From contig CAJUAH010000017.1 of assembly GCA_910584375.1 (NCBI GenBank), positions 57,664-87,877 on the forward strand: a stretch of DNA of 30,214 nt, written 5' to 3'. Under the pieces are notes generated by a model that did no database searches, was not told the origin of the DNA, and was given only the letters and a program-made list of their open reading frames with translations. Origin of the DNA: an uncultured Acetatifactor sp. (GTDB lineage: Bacteria; Bacillota; Clostridia; Lachnospirales; Lachnospiraceae). This document shows, in pieces, positions 7,710-15,007 of the stretch; the stretch's first letter is position 1, and every line of letters starts with the position of its first letter. Position numbers and translations under genes: made by a program.

Positions 7710-9869
7710 ATGAAGAGATTATTTCTGATCTTATCTCTCCTGACAGCATTGGGATTGTCCGCCTGCGGTGAGCAGAGAGAAACAGCAGATAGTGAAACAT
7801 CGCCGGAAACGGGTTCGGTCGCGGTGGCATGTTTTCAGCAGATGAATCTCCCCATTCAGTTGGAGGCATTGGAGCAGTATGCCACGGACGGAAAACGGTT
7901 CTACATTTCGAGGCAGAAAGGCGGCATGTACCAGATCCTGCGGGGCGAGATCAACGGTGACTACGAAGGGGAGGTCTTTCTATCCAAGGAAAGCGCTATT
8001 TGCCTGGCCTTGGAAGTGGACAGGGAAAGTCGCTGCTTTGCGCTGTGGAAGGAGCCGGACTGCGTTTACCTGGAAAAATATGACGAAAGCGGGAATCTGC
8101 TGTGGCGCGCGGATCAGGATATCTCGCGCTGGTCAGACATAGAACGCCACAGTTCCGTCACCGAGCTGTCCATAGAGGGCGGCGCGATAACGACAGACGG
8201 CAGGCTGGCGCTCTATACCCATGGCTCGGCCAGCCTTGCGATACTGTTTGACGAAAACGGAAATATGTTACGGATGGATGCCTGTGAGCTGGAATGTCTG
8301 GATGGCATTGCTGCGGGAAAAAACGGCCAGGTCTACAGCTATTGTATCACTGGCGAGGGAGAACCCGTCCTGGCAAACATTGAGGATCCCTCCCAATGCT
8401 ATATCCTTCCTTTTAGGCCGTTGGGGGTGTACAGCGGACAGGAGGAAGGCATTTATCTGAGTACAGCCGAGGGACTGTGGGTCTATGACCCTGAGACGGG
8501 GCACGCGGAGAGCAAGTGGAGATGGGATGATGAATATATGAACGTGGACTACCGCCGTCTGCGCGATATCTTTTGCGGCGACGGGGAATGGTGTCTTATG
8601 TGCCCTGTTCCCGGAACACTCCTGGGGTATGGGTTAACCAAGGTCACCATGGTCACCGTGAAAGACGAAGACCGCCGGGAATATGCCCCAAAGGAGGCTG
8701 TCACCTTGGGATATGTGGGTACGAACCAGTATCTGGAAATGCTTGTGAACCTATATAACAGGCAGAGTAAAGGATACCGCATTGAGCTTATCCCTTACGG
8801 TGACGAGCAGGAGGATGTGACGGAGAGACTTAACGGGTTTGAGTTACAGTTGCTCCGGGGAGACGGCCCGGACATAATCGAAGTTGGCGGTGTCTATGTG
8901 CGGAGCCTGGCAGACAAGGGAACTTTCTGCGATCTGTCAGATTACTATGCCACAAGCCGGAAAGTCGCCGGAGAATCTATTTTGGAAGAGGTCTGGAACG
9001 GTATGTGCCCCAGGGGAGAAAACGTGCTGGTGATCCCTTCTTTTACTCTGACCGCGCAGGCCTGTGAAGAACCCATCGCGGCAGAGGAGTGGACGCCGGA
9101 AAAACTGATCCAACTGGCAGGGCAGCAGGAGGAACTGTGGTATTACGGTACGCCGCGCACATCGCTGCTCAGCGATTGCATAATGGCACGGTTTGGCGAA
9201 TATGAGCGCTATGTGGACTATGAGGAAAAAACAAGCCGTTTTGACTGCTCCGAATTTCGCTGGATACTGCAAAATTGCGCCGAGGCGGGGAAGGAATCTC
9301 CTTTTCCGGCAGCCCTCACCGTCAACAGCAATGAATCCCCCGCCTTTTTGTACAGTTATTATATAAACAATATGGCTCAGTATCTGTGGCTTTGCAAAAA
9401 CCTGAAAACCATGGGCTGCTACTGGGTAGGGTATCCCAGTTGGGAAGGCGCTGTCTATCAGATGACTCCCACCAACATGTTTGCCATGAATCAAAAGTCT
9501 CAAAACAAAGAAGGAGCCTGGGACTTTCTGGAATATATCTTGTCAGAAGACTGCCAGAACCAGATTGATTGGGCATTTCCTGTGAGAAAGGACAGTTTTG
9601 AATACTATTTGAGAACCTCTTATCCCAGCAGAGCGGCGAACCAGAAGATGTCCGCTGAGTTCGGTTTCTCCTCCGACAGTTTTGCGCCTACGGAGGAAGA
9701 TTTTGACAATCTGCGACATATGGTGACGCACTCCAGGCTCCTTATAACCTCCAGCCCCATAACGGATATAATATATGAGGAGGCGGGCATGTATTTCACA
9801 GGAGACGCAACCCTCGAGGAAACCGTGCGCAAGATCGACAATCGGGCGACGGTATATTTAAACGAGTAA
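7710..9869 (+). CDS. Extracellular solute-binding lipoprotein with an extra N-terminal domain
   Basis: 719 residues from the ATG at 7710, chosen because it gives a lipoprotein signal (MKRLFLILSLLTALGLSACG, lipobox LSAC, Cys20) behind AAGGGGG; an upstream frame lacks this. Residues about 40-320 have short beta-rich repeats (YISRQKGG, LALEVDRESRCFALW, LALYTHGSA, GVYSGQEEGIYLST) suggesting a propeller-like domain. From about 330 the sequence matches family 1 solute-binding proteins: VTLGYVGTNQYLEMLVNLYN, GPDIIEVG, then NMFAMNQKSQNKEGAWDFLEYI near the C-terminus. It would be anchored outside the membrane and bind a sugar or oligosaccharide. No permease or importer ATPase genes are adjacent, so it either borrows an importer or acts as a sensor or adhesin. 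A terminator follows. Confidence 0.82.
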   Translation: MKRLFLILSLLTALGLSACGEQRETADSETSPETGSVAVACFQQMNLPIQLEALEQYATDGKRFYISRQKGGMYQILRGEINGDYEGEVFLSKESAICLALEVDRESRCFALWKEPDCVYLEKYDESGNLLWRADQDISRWSDIERHSSVTELSIEGGAITTDGRLALYTHGSASLAILFDENGNMLRMDACELECLDGIAAGKNGQVYSYCITGEGEPVLANIEDPSQCYILPFRPLGVYSGQEEGIYLSTAEGLWVYDPETGHAESKWRWDDEYMNVDYRRLRDIFCGDGEWCLMCPVPGTLLGYGLTKVTMVTVKDEDRREYAPKEAVTLGYVGTNQYLEMLVNLYNRQSKGYRIELIPYGDEQEDVTERLNGFELQLLRGDGPDIIEVGGVYVRSLADKGTFCDLSDYYATSRKVAGESILEEVWNGMCPRGENVLVIPSFTLTAQACEEPIAAEEWTPEKLIQLAGQQEELWYYGTPRTSLLSDCIMARFGEYERYVDYEEKTSRFDCSEFRWILQNCAEAGKESPFPAALTVNSNESPAFLYSYYINNMAQYLWLCKNLKTMGCYWVGYPSWEGAVYQMTPTNMFAMNQKSQNKEGAWDFLEYILSEDCQNQIDWAFPVRKDSFEYYLRTSYPSRAANQKMSAEFGFSSDSFAPTEEDFDNLRHMVTHSRLLITSSPITDIIYEEAGMYFTGDATLEETVRKIDNRATVYLNE

Positions 9870-9910
9870 GTTTACAGGTTAATACAAGGCGTTTCATTTG
9901 ACTGGAAACT

Positions 9911-9941
9911 AAAGGCGTGCTACAGTGGGTAGCGCGCCTTT
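9911..9941. terminator. Bidirectional terminator
   Basis: AAAGGCGTGCTAC (9911-9923) pairs with GTAGCGCGCCTTT (9929-9941), 13 bp with one wobble and a short loop, between the lipoprotein gene (+, stop 9869) and the ABC gene (-, stop 9999). Flanking A/T-rich sequence suits both directions. Confidence 0.8.
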
Positions 9942-9998
9942 AAGATTCTTTCTTCTGAATGCCTGTTGAAATGGGTAAATAAGGGAAAGCCGATTGCG

Positions 9999-11786
9999 TC
10001 ACAGGCTGGCAAACTGCGCCATATACAGGTCGTAATAAAATCCTTTTCTTTCCATCAGCTCAGCGGGAGATCCCTGCTCCGCGATACCGCCGTCGTTGAT
10101 CACAAAGATCCGGTCCGCGTTCTGGATCGTGGAAAGCCTATGGGCGATAACAAAGCTGGTACGCCCTTTCAGCAGGCATTCGATTCCTCTCTGCACCAGG
10201 ATTTCCGTGTGGGTGTCGATGCTGGAGGTCGCCTCGTCCAGGATGAGGACTCTGGGCTGGGAAACCATGGTTCTGGCAAAGGCGATCAGTTGCCTTTGCC
10301 CTATGGATAAGCCGGCTCCCTGCTCTTTCAGCTCCGTATTGTATCCCTTTTCCATCTTCATAATAAATTCATGGGCATTGACCGCCTGGGCTGCGGCGAT
10401 GATCTCTTCGTCCGTGGCGTCCAGTTTTCCGTAGGCAATGTTGTCCCGCACAGTTCCGTGAAAGATGAAATTGTCCTGGGTCATGACTCCCATCTGTTTG
10501 CGGAGAGAGTCGATCTTCACTTTTTTCAGGTCATATCCGTCTATGCGGATGGTTCCCTTCTGAATATCATAGAATCTGCTGATCAGGTTGACGATGGTAG
10601 TTTTGCCCGCGCCCGTAGGGCCTACCAGCGCTATGGTCTCGCCGGGACTGGCGGTAAAGCTCACATGATCCAGCACCCTGGTCTCGTTTTCGGTTCCTTC
10701 GTCATAGGTGAAAGACACATCTTCAAAAGAAACCGTTCCGGTGATCTGAGGGAGTTCTCCCGCATCGGGGGCATCCTGAATCTCCGGTTCCGTATCCAGA
10801 ATATCGAAAACCCGTTCCGCCGCCGACAGATTCGTTACCAACTGATTTAAAAAAGTACTCAGGTTGGCTATGGGGTTCCAAAACATGGTGGCATAGGAAC
10901 CGAAAGCCACCAACACGCCCAGGGAGATCTCGGGGGCGCCGATGAGTTTTACGCCCACCAGATACAGCATCATCAGGCTGAGTCCCCAGCAGGTGTCGAT
11001 GATGGGGAAAAACAGGTCTGCCGCGCGGCAGGCATGAATAAAGGAAGAGCACTGCTCCTGGGCAAGTTCATTAAACTGATTTCTGGTTTCTTCCTCGGCG
11101 TCCAGGCTCTGTACCACCCGCATCCCCGCCACATCCTCATGTACATAGGCGTTCACATTGGAGGCCTTTTTACGCACAAGCTGCCATCTCACGTGATTGG
11201 TCTTCTCCACCAGAAAGATGCCCACTGTCATAAAGGGCAGGGTGCAGAGCGCCGCCAGAGCCAGCCGCCAGTCCTTGACAAGCATGATCACCAGCACACC
11301 GATGATGGTAAGGGTGTTGGGGATAATGTTGGTGACGGCCTTGGATAGCACGTCTTTCAGAGAGTTGACGTCTCCGATGATCCTTGCCAGTATTTTTCCG
11401 CTGGGGCGGCTGTCAAAAAACGTAAAGGAAAGGGACTGGATATGTTCGTATACATCCTCCCGTATGGACAAAATGATCTTGTTGGATATATAGGACATAA
11501 CAAATATGCGGATCTTCACCATAATAACATAGATGATATTGACGGCCACCGCAAAGGCGGCCAGGCGCAGCAGTCCGTTAAAGTCATATTTCGCCACGTA
11601 GTTATCTATGGCGGATTCAATTAATAAGGGATTAAACAAACTGATCCCCACTGTCACCGTCATGGCCACCAGAACCAGAACGATCTCCTTTTTGTAGGCT
11701 TTCAGGTATCCCAGCAGCCGGGTCACGATCTTTTTGGCGTCCGTCGCCTGTATATGTTCGTCTTCACGAAATGAGTTTACGGCCAA
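9999..11786 (-). CDS. ABC exporter half-transporter, catalytic-site subunit, second pair (BmrD-like)
   Basis: 595 residues from a TTG start at 11786; the frame has no better start, GAGGTGATT lies just upstream, and the TTG follows the partner's TAA directly (TAATTG), so translation is coupled. Six membrane helices (about 30-330) precede the ATPase domain: Walker A GPTGAGKTT at 389-397, altered signature LSIGQ at 493-497, intact Walker B LDE (E518) and H-loop histidine (H549). With the upstream partner this makes a second heterodimeric exporter with asymmetric ATP sites. It is a different subfamily branch from the 1922-5499 pair rather than a recent copy. Expression is probably controlled through the leader peptide and terminator upstream of the partner gene. 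Confidence 0.92.
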   Translation of the reverse strand: MAVNSFREDEHIQATDAKKIVTRLLGYLKAYKKEIVLVLVAMTVTVGISLFNPLLIESAIDNYVAKYDFNGLLRLAAFAVAVNIIYVIMVKIRIFVMSYISNKIILSIREDVYEHIQSLSFTFFDSRPSGKILARIIGDVNSLKDVLSKAVTNIIPNTLTIIGVLVIMLVKDWRLALAALCTLPFMTVGIFLVEKTNHVRWQLVRKKASNVNAYVHEDVAGMRVVQSLDAEEETRNQFNELAQEQCSSFIHACRAADLFFPIIDTCWGLSLMMLYLVGVKLIGAPEISLGVLVAFGSYATMFWNPIANLSTFLNQLVTNLSAAERVFDILDTEPEIQDAPDAGELPQITGTVSFEDVSFTYDEGTENETRVLDHVSFTASPGETIALVGPTGAGKTTIVNLISRFYDIQKGTIRIDGYDLKKVKIDSLRKQMGVMTQDNFIFHGTVRDNIAYGKLDATDEEIIAAAQAVNAHEFIMKMEKGYNTELKEQGAGLSIGQRQLIAFARTMVSQPRVLILDEATSSIDTHTEILVQRGIECLLKGRTSFVIAHRLSTIQNADRIFVINDGGIAEQGSPAELMERKGFYYDLYMAQFASL

Positions 11787-13520
11787 TTAAATCACCTCTT
11801 TCTTTGGGCTGTGTTCAGGATATTGGGCCATATAGGTGGCGTAGTACAGCCCCTTAAGTGCCAGCAGTTCTTCGTGGGTGCCTCTCTCGGCGATCCGGCC
11901 CTTATCCAGGTAGATGATCTCGTCCGCCCCCCGCACCGCGGAAATCCGGTGGGCGATGATGATCTTGGAGGAGTCGGTTATGGTCTTCAGCATCTTCTGG
12001 ATCTCATGCTCCGTCTCCATGTCCAGGGCGGAGGTGGAGTCGTCCAGAACCAGAATGGGGCTTTTCTTGGAAAGCGCTCTGGCAATGCTGATCCGCTGTT
12101 TCTGGCCGCCGGAGAGCCCTACTCCCTTTTCTCCGATCACAGTGTTGTACTGGTCATCCATCTTTTCGATGAAACCCTGGGCCTGGGCCATTTTAGCAGC
12201 TCTTTTTACCTCCGGCAGCCCCATGGAGTACCGTTTGCCCATCTTGATATTCTCCTCGATGGTGTCGGAGAAGAGGAAGACGTCCTGCATGACCACGGCG
12301 CTGGTGGCCCGCACCTGGGAGAGTTCCATATCCCGGAGATCTGTGCCGTCGATGGAGATATTTCCCTCGCTGGGGTCATAAAAACGCTGCAGGAGATTGA
12401 TGAGGGAACTTTTTCCGGAGCCTGTGGCTCCCATGATGCCCAAAGTTCCGCCTCTGGGGAGCTTGATGTCGATCCCGGACAGGATCGTGTTTCCGTCCAG
12501 GGTCAGCGCCACGTTTTCAAATCGCAGATCTCCCTGTATCCGGTCAAGATGTACGGCGTTCTCGCTTTGTACCAGCCGGGGCTTTTCATCGGCGATGGCC
12601 TTGATCTTTTTATAGGACGCAAAGGAGGAGGACAGTTCGTTGGCCAGCTCGGCAAACATATCCAGGGGCCAGGTGCAGTCTCTGGAATACTCCACGAAGG
12701 CTACCAGAGAGCCCAGATCCATCTTATTTTGGATGACCAGGAGTCCCCCCAGAATGGCGCAGACCACGGGGAGGACGGCTCCGATGAAATGGTAAATGGG
12801 ATAATATCTGGCCACGATCCGGGCCTGTTCCATATTTAACTCATAGTAGTGTTTGTTGTGTTTCGCAAATTTCTGTATCTCGAATTTCTCTCTCGCAAAG
12901 GCTTTTACCGTCCGCACGCCAGCCAGATTTTCTTCGGCCACGGTGGTCAGGCGTGCGTTCTCCTCGCTGATATCCGAGTATACCTTGTCGAATTTCTTTT
13001 CCAGAGCAAAGCTCAGTCCGCCGCCGAAGATCATGACGGCCAGGGGCAGCAGTCCCAGCAGGGGGCTTAGGGAGAACATGCAGTAGAGCACGGAGATTAT
13101 GTAGAGGGTGATCTGTATGATCAGCATACCCGTCATGCCGAAAGCATCCTTTACTTTGTCCACGTCCTCCTTGACTCTGGCCATCAGTTCGCCTGTGTTG
13201 GTGTTGTCAAAGTAGTCCATGGAAAGGGTCTGGAGATGGGCGAAGAGGTCTTTCCGCATCTCGGTGCCGATGGTCTGGCTGTTGCGGTCGAAAGTAAACT
13301 CCTTGCAATAGCCAAACAGGCTCCTGCCAGCTCCCAGCACCACCAGGGCTCCCAGCAGGAATCCAAACCTGGAGAAATCGCCGCCCACAAAGGACTCGTT
13401 GACGATGACCCTGGTGATCTGGGGCGTCAGCATCTCCAGAAGAATGGCCAGGATCAGGCTTACAATGGCAAAGATATAGCTTTTCCAGTATGGAAGTACA
13501 TAGCTCTTTAATTTTTTCAA
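11787..13520 (-). CDS. ABC exporter half-transporter, degenerate-site subunit, second pair (BmrC-like)
   Basis: 577 residues from TTG at 13520. The frame extends to a GTG at 13550, but AGGAGGG lies between these two starts, placed ideally for the TTG (giving MKKLKSYVLPYW). Membrane domain about 10-310, then Walker A GATGSGKSS, LSGGQ at 469-473, and Walker B VLDD with Asp (D494) in place of the catalytic glutamate; the H-loop histidine is kept (H524), so the site is less decayed than in the first pair. It pairs with the downstream 9999-11786 product. In Bacillus subtilis the comparable pair BmrC/BmrD exports drugs and is induced by ribosome-targeting antibiotics; similar control is suggested here by the leader. 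Confidence 0.9.
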   Translation of the reverse strand: MKKLKSYVLPYWKSYIFAIVSLILAILLEMLTPQITRVIVNESFVGGDFSRFGFLLGALVVLGAGRSLFGYCKEFTFDRNSQTIGTEMRKDLFAHLQTLSMDYFDNTNTGELMARVKEDVDKVKDAFGMTGMLIIQITLYIISVLYCMFSLSPLLGLLPLAVMIFGGGLSFALEKKFDKVYSDISEENARLTTVAEENLAGVRTVKAFAREKFEIQKFAKHNKHYYELNMEQARIVARYYPIYHFIGAVLPVVCAILGGLLVIQNKMDLGSLVAFVEYSRDCTWPLDMFAELANELSSSFASYKKIKAIADEKPRLVQSENAVHLDRIQGDLRFENVALTLDGNTILSGIDIKLPRGGTLGIMGATGSGKSSLINLLQRFYDPSEGNISIDGTDLRDMELSQVRATSAVVMQDVFLFSDTIEENIKMGKRYSMGLPEVKRAAKMAQAQGFIEKMDDQYNTVIGEKGVGLSGGQKQRISIARALSKKSPILVLDDSTSALDMETEHEIQKMLKTITDSSKIIIAHRISAVRGADEIIYLDKGRIAERGTHEELLALKGLYYATYMAQYPEHSPKKEVI

Positions 13521-13564
13521 AAATTTCCCTCCTGTCGTTCCCGGTTTCACACGGTTTTAGCGTC

Positions 13565-13592
13565 AAAAAACCCGGACACACATTGCCCGGGT
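13565..13592 (-). terminator. Intrinsic terminator in the leader of the second ABC pair (attenuator)
   Basis: On the minus strand ACCCGG, an 11-nt loop, CCGGGT and then T6. It lies after the leader ORF (stop 13638) and 45 bp before the ABC start at 13520, so transcripts from the upstream promoter must pass it to reach the transporter genes. That position fits an attenuator rather than an end-of-operon terminator. Confidence 0.65.
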
Positions 13593-13637
13593 CTTAAAAA
13601 CACTGTTTGCATGATCTTTTTATGGAAAAGGAAAAGG

Positions 13638-13721
13638 TCATGTGCGCGCAACCGAGGTAACTGTGTTGTGATTTGTAGTACAATGGGATGCGTTAAAGCG
13701 TGCGTGTGCGTTTGCAGTCAT
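13638..13721 (-). CDS. Probable 27-residue leader peptide of the second ABC pair (BmrB-like arrangement)
   Basis: An ATG at 13721 is preceded by GTGAGGTAAC at good spacing and opens a 27-codon frame (MTANAHARFNASHC..., rich in Thr, Asn, Ala and His) ending in TGA at 13638. It is followed 45 nt later by a GC-rich hairpin with six T's, and then the ABC exporter genes. The leader's ribosome-binding sequence GAGGTAAC (13726-13733) is exactly complementary to GTTACCTC within its own coding region (13654-13661), which allows alternative RNA folds. This ORF-terminator-exporter order is that of bmrB-bmrC-bmrD, where ribosome stalling in the leader lets transcription pass the terminator. No sequence similarity to BmrB is claimed. 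Confidence 0.5.
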   Translation of the reverse strand: MTANAHARFNASHCTTNHNTVTSVART

Positions 13722-13780
13722 GTCCGTTACCTCACTTTCCTCGATATTACCGGCGGGTGACTGAGCCGCCGACATATTCT

Positions 13781-13809
13781 ATTCAACCACATTACGGAGA
13801 GGATGTCAA
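13781..13809 (-). promoter_or_regulatory. Candidate promoter of the leader and second ABC pair
   Basis: On the minus strand TTGACA (13804-13809) is followed after 17 bp by TTGAAT (13781-13786), a consensus -35 with a weak -10. Transcription would begin about 50 nt before the leader ATG. TAGAAT overlaps a few bases further on but at poor spacing. Confidence 0.4.
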
Positions 13810-13828
13810 CTGTTTTGTGCGGAAAAAA

Positions 13829-13860
13829 ATCCCCATTCCCGGGTATTTCGGGATGGGGAT
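13829..13860 (-). terminator. Terminator of the 13906-14685 gene
   Basis: On the minus strand ATCCCCATCCCG pairs with CGGGAATGGGGAT (12 bp plus a bulge), followed by a run of T's. It directly follows the membrane-protein gene. Confidence 0.85.
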
Positions 13861-13905
13861 CTGTATGTATAAATCGCATGGCCGCGGAAACGGCAAAGTG
13901 TGTTT

Positions 13906-14685
13906 TCAGCCGCCGAAAAAGCTGAGGAAGTTAAAGCCTGTGGGGAGCGGGATCGTGAACATGTATACTGTGCCAAGCAGGAAACCCGCGATCGCCACAG
14001 CCGTGATAAACACGCGGTTTGGCAGTCTGCGAAACGTGCCCACGATACCGAGCATGAACAGAACCACGGAGTAGATGACAGTTACAAGGTTAAAGGTGTC
14101 GCCCTTTGTATTATCCGTCTGTCCCTCGGCGAGCAGGGCCTCACTCTCCGCGAGAACCTTCCTCGCGTCGGTGTAATAGCTCTCCACATATTCCGGGTCG
14201 CTGAAAGGACTTGTGACCGCCAGTTCGTCATTTAGAACCCAATTCACGATGTCGTCCACGTCAAAGTCAAAATCGTAGCCTATTTTTGCAGCCATGGCAT
14301 CGGTAAGGTTATCCGAGCAGATAAAGTAGATCTTGTAGGCGCTTTCGCCGAGCTGCTCCTCGTTACCGGAATCGGCGGCATACATCAGCTCTACCTCGTA
14401 CTCGCTGATCAGGTTCCACACCTGCATATCCTGCATCATGGCCTGGGAGGCCTCGTTCCAGCGGGCGTTGCCGTCGGCGGCCAGATTGTTGCTCCGGGTG
14501 TAATTGGTAGACATATTCCCGCCGTGGAGTGAACCGATCCATGAGGCCCAGGCCGTGGCCAGCGCCGTTATTCCCAGGAAAAGAGCGATGACAATTTCAA
14601 GGACATCCTCTTTGCTGCGCTTTTTCGGGGTGGAAGAGTCCTGTTCCCCATTTTGTGTTTCCATTGTTTCCGTAGTCTCAGACAT
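13906..14685 (-). CDS. Uncharacterised membrane protein with three predicted helices
   Basis: 259 residues from the ATG at 14685, behind AGGAGA; an upstream in-frame ATG at 14772 lies within a degenerate repeat and lacks a ribosome-binding site. The N-terminus is acidic and polar (about 1-28), then a helix (29-50, IVIALFLGITALATAWASWI), a soluble stretch of about 145 residues, and a helical pair (199-218 and 225-245) with a short loop, ending FNFLSFFGG. I do not recognise a family with confidence; the layout resembles DUF4337-type proteins. It stands alone between the ABC systems, with its own promoter candidate and terminator. No functional assignment. Confidence 0.75.
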   Translation of the reverse strand: MSETTETMETQNGEQDSSTPKKRSKEDVLEIVIALFLGITALATAWASWIGSLHGGNMSTNYTRSNNLAADGNARWNEASQAMMQDMQVWNLISEYEVELMYAADSGNEEQLGESAYKIYFICSDNLTDAMAAKIGYDFDFDVDDIVNWVLNDELAVTSPFSDPEYVESYYTDARKVLAESEALLAEGQTDNTKGDTFNLVTVIYSVVLFMLGIVGTFRRLPNRVFITAVAIAGFLLGTVYMFTIPLPTGFNFLSFFGG

Positions 14686-14712
14686 AAGTATTCTCCTATT
14701 ATTAATATTGTG

Positions 14713-14808
14713 TGGACGGCGTTTTTCATGGACGGTGATTTTGTGCTGATGGCATTTTTGCGTGGATGGCATTTTTTGTGTGGACGCGGTTTTGTATTGA
14801 CGTTGATT
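14713..14808. repeat. Degenerate 16-18 bp tandem repeat upstream of the membrane-protein gene
   Basis: Five to six imperfect units of the form TGGAYGGYRTTTTT occur in a row (TGGACGGCGTTTTT, TGGACGGTGATTTT, TGATGGCATTTTT, TGGATGGCATTTTTT, TGGACGCGGTTTT). They fill the 5' untranslated region of the 13906-14685 gene. The 14686-15007 gap (322 bp) holds this repeat, a promoter candidate and a terminator, and no gene that I can see. Confidence 0.6.
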
Positions 14809-14837
14809 CTCTGTAGGCAGTTATTTTGAGACAGCAG

Positions 14838-14864
14838 ATTATACCGGGGATGAGATGGCGTCAA
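14838..14864 (-). promoter_or_regulatory. Candidate promoter of the membrane-protein gene
   Basis: On the minus strand TTGACG (14859-14864) and a consensus TATAAT (14838-14843) with a short 15-bp spacer. The -10 is good; the short spacing lowers confidence. Confidence 0.35.
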
Positions 14865-14879
14865 TATTCTGTAAAACAT

Positions 14880-14918
14880 ACACCCTAAGTTGATTATATA
14901 TTGGCTTAGGGTGTTTTT
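14880..14918 (-). terminator. Terminator downstream of the third ABC gene
   Basis: A perfect 10-bp inverted repeat, ACACCCTAAG (14880-14889) and CTTAGGGTGT (14905-14914). It lies downstream of the ABC gene ending at 15008 on the minus strand. The T-run is better on the + strand, where no gene needs it, so it may stop transcription in both directions. Confidence 0.6.
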
Positions 14919-15007
14919 CTTTGGCTTAATACATGGGTTATGTGCTTTTTTTATGCTGTATTGACCAATTGTAAAACTCTCCCTGCGAGTGGCGGTTTCA
15001 CAGCCGG

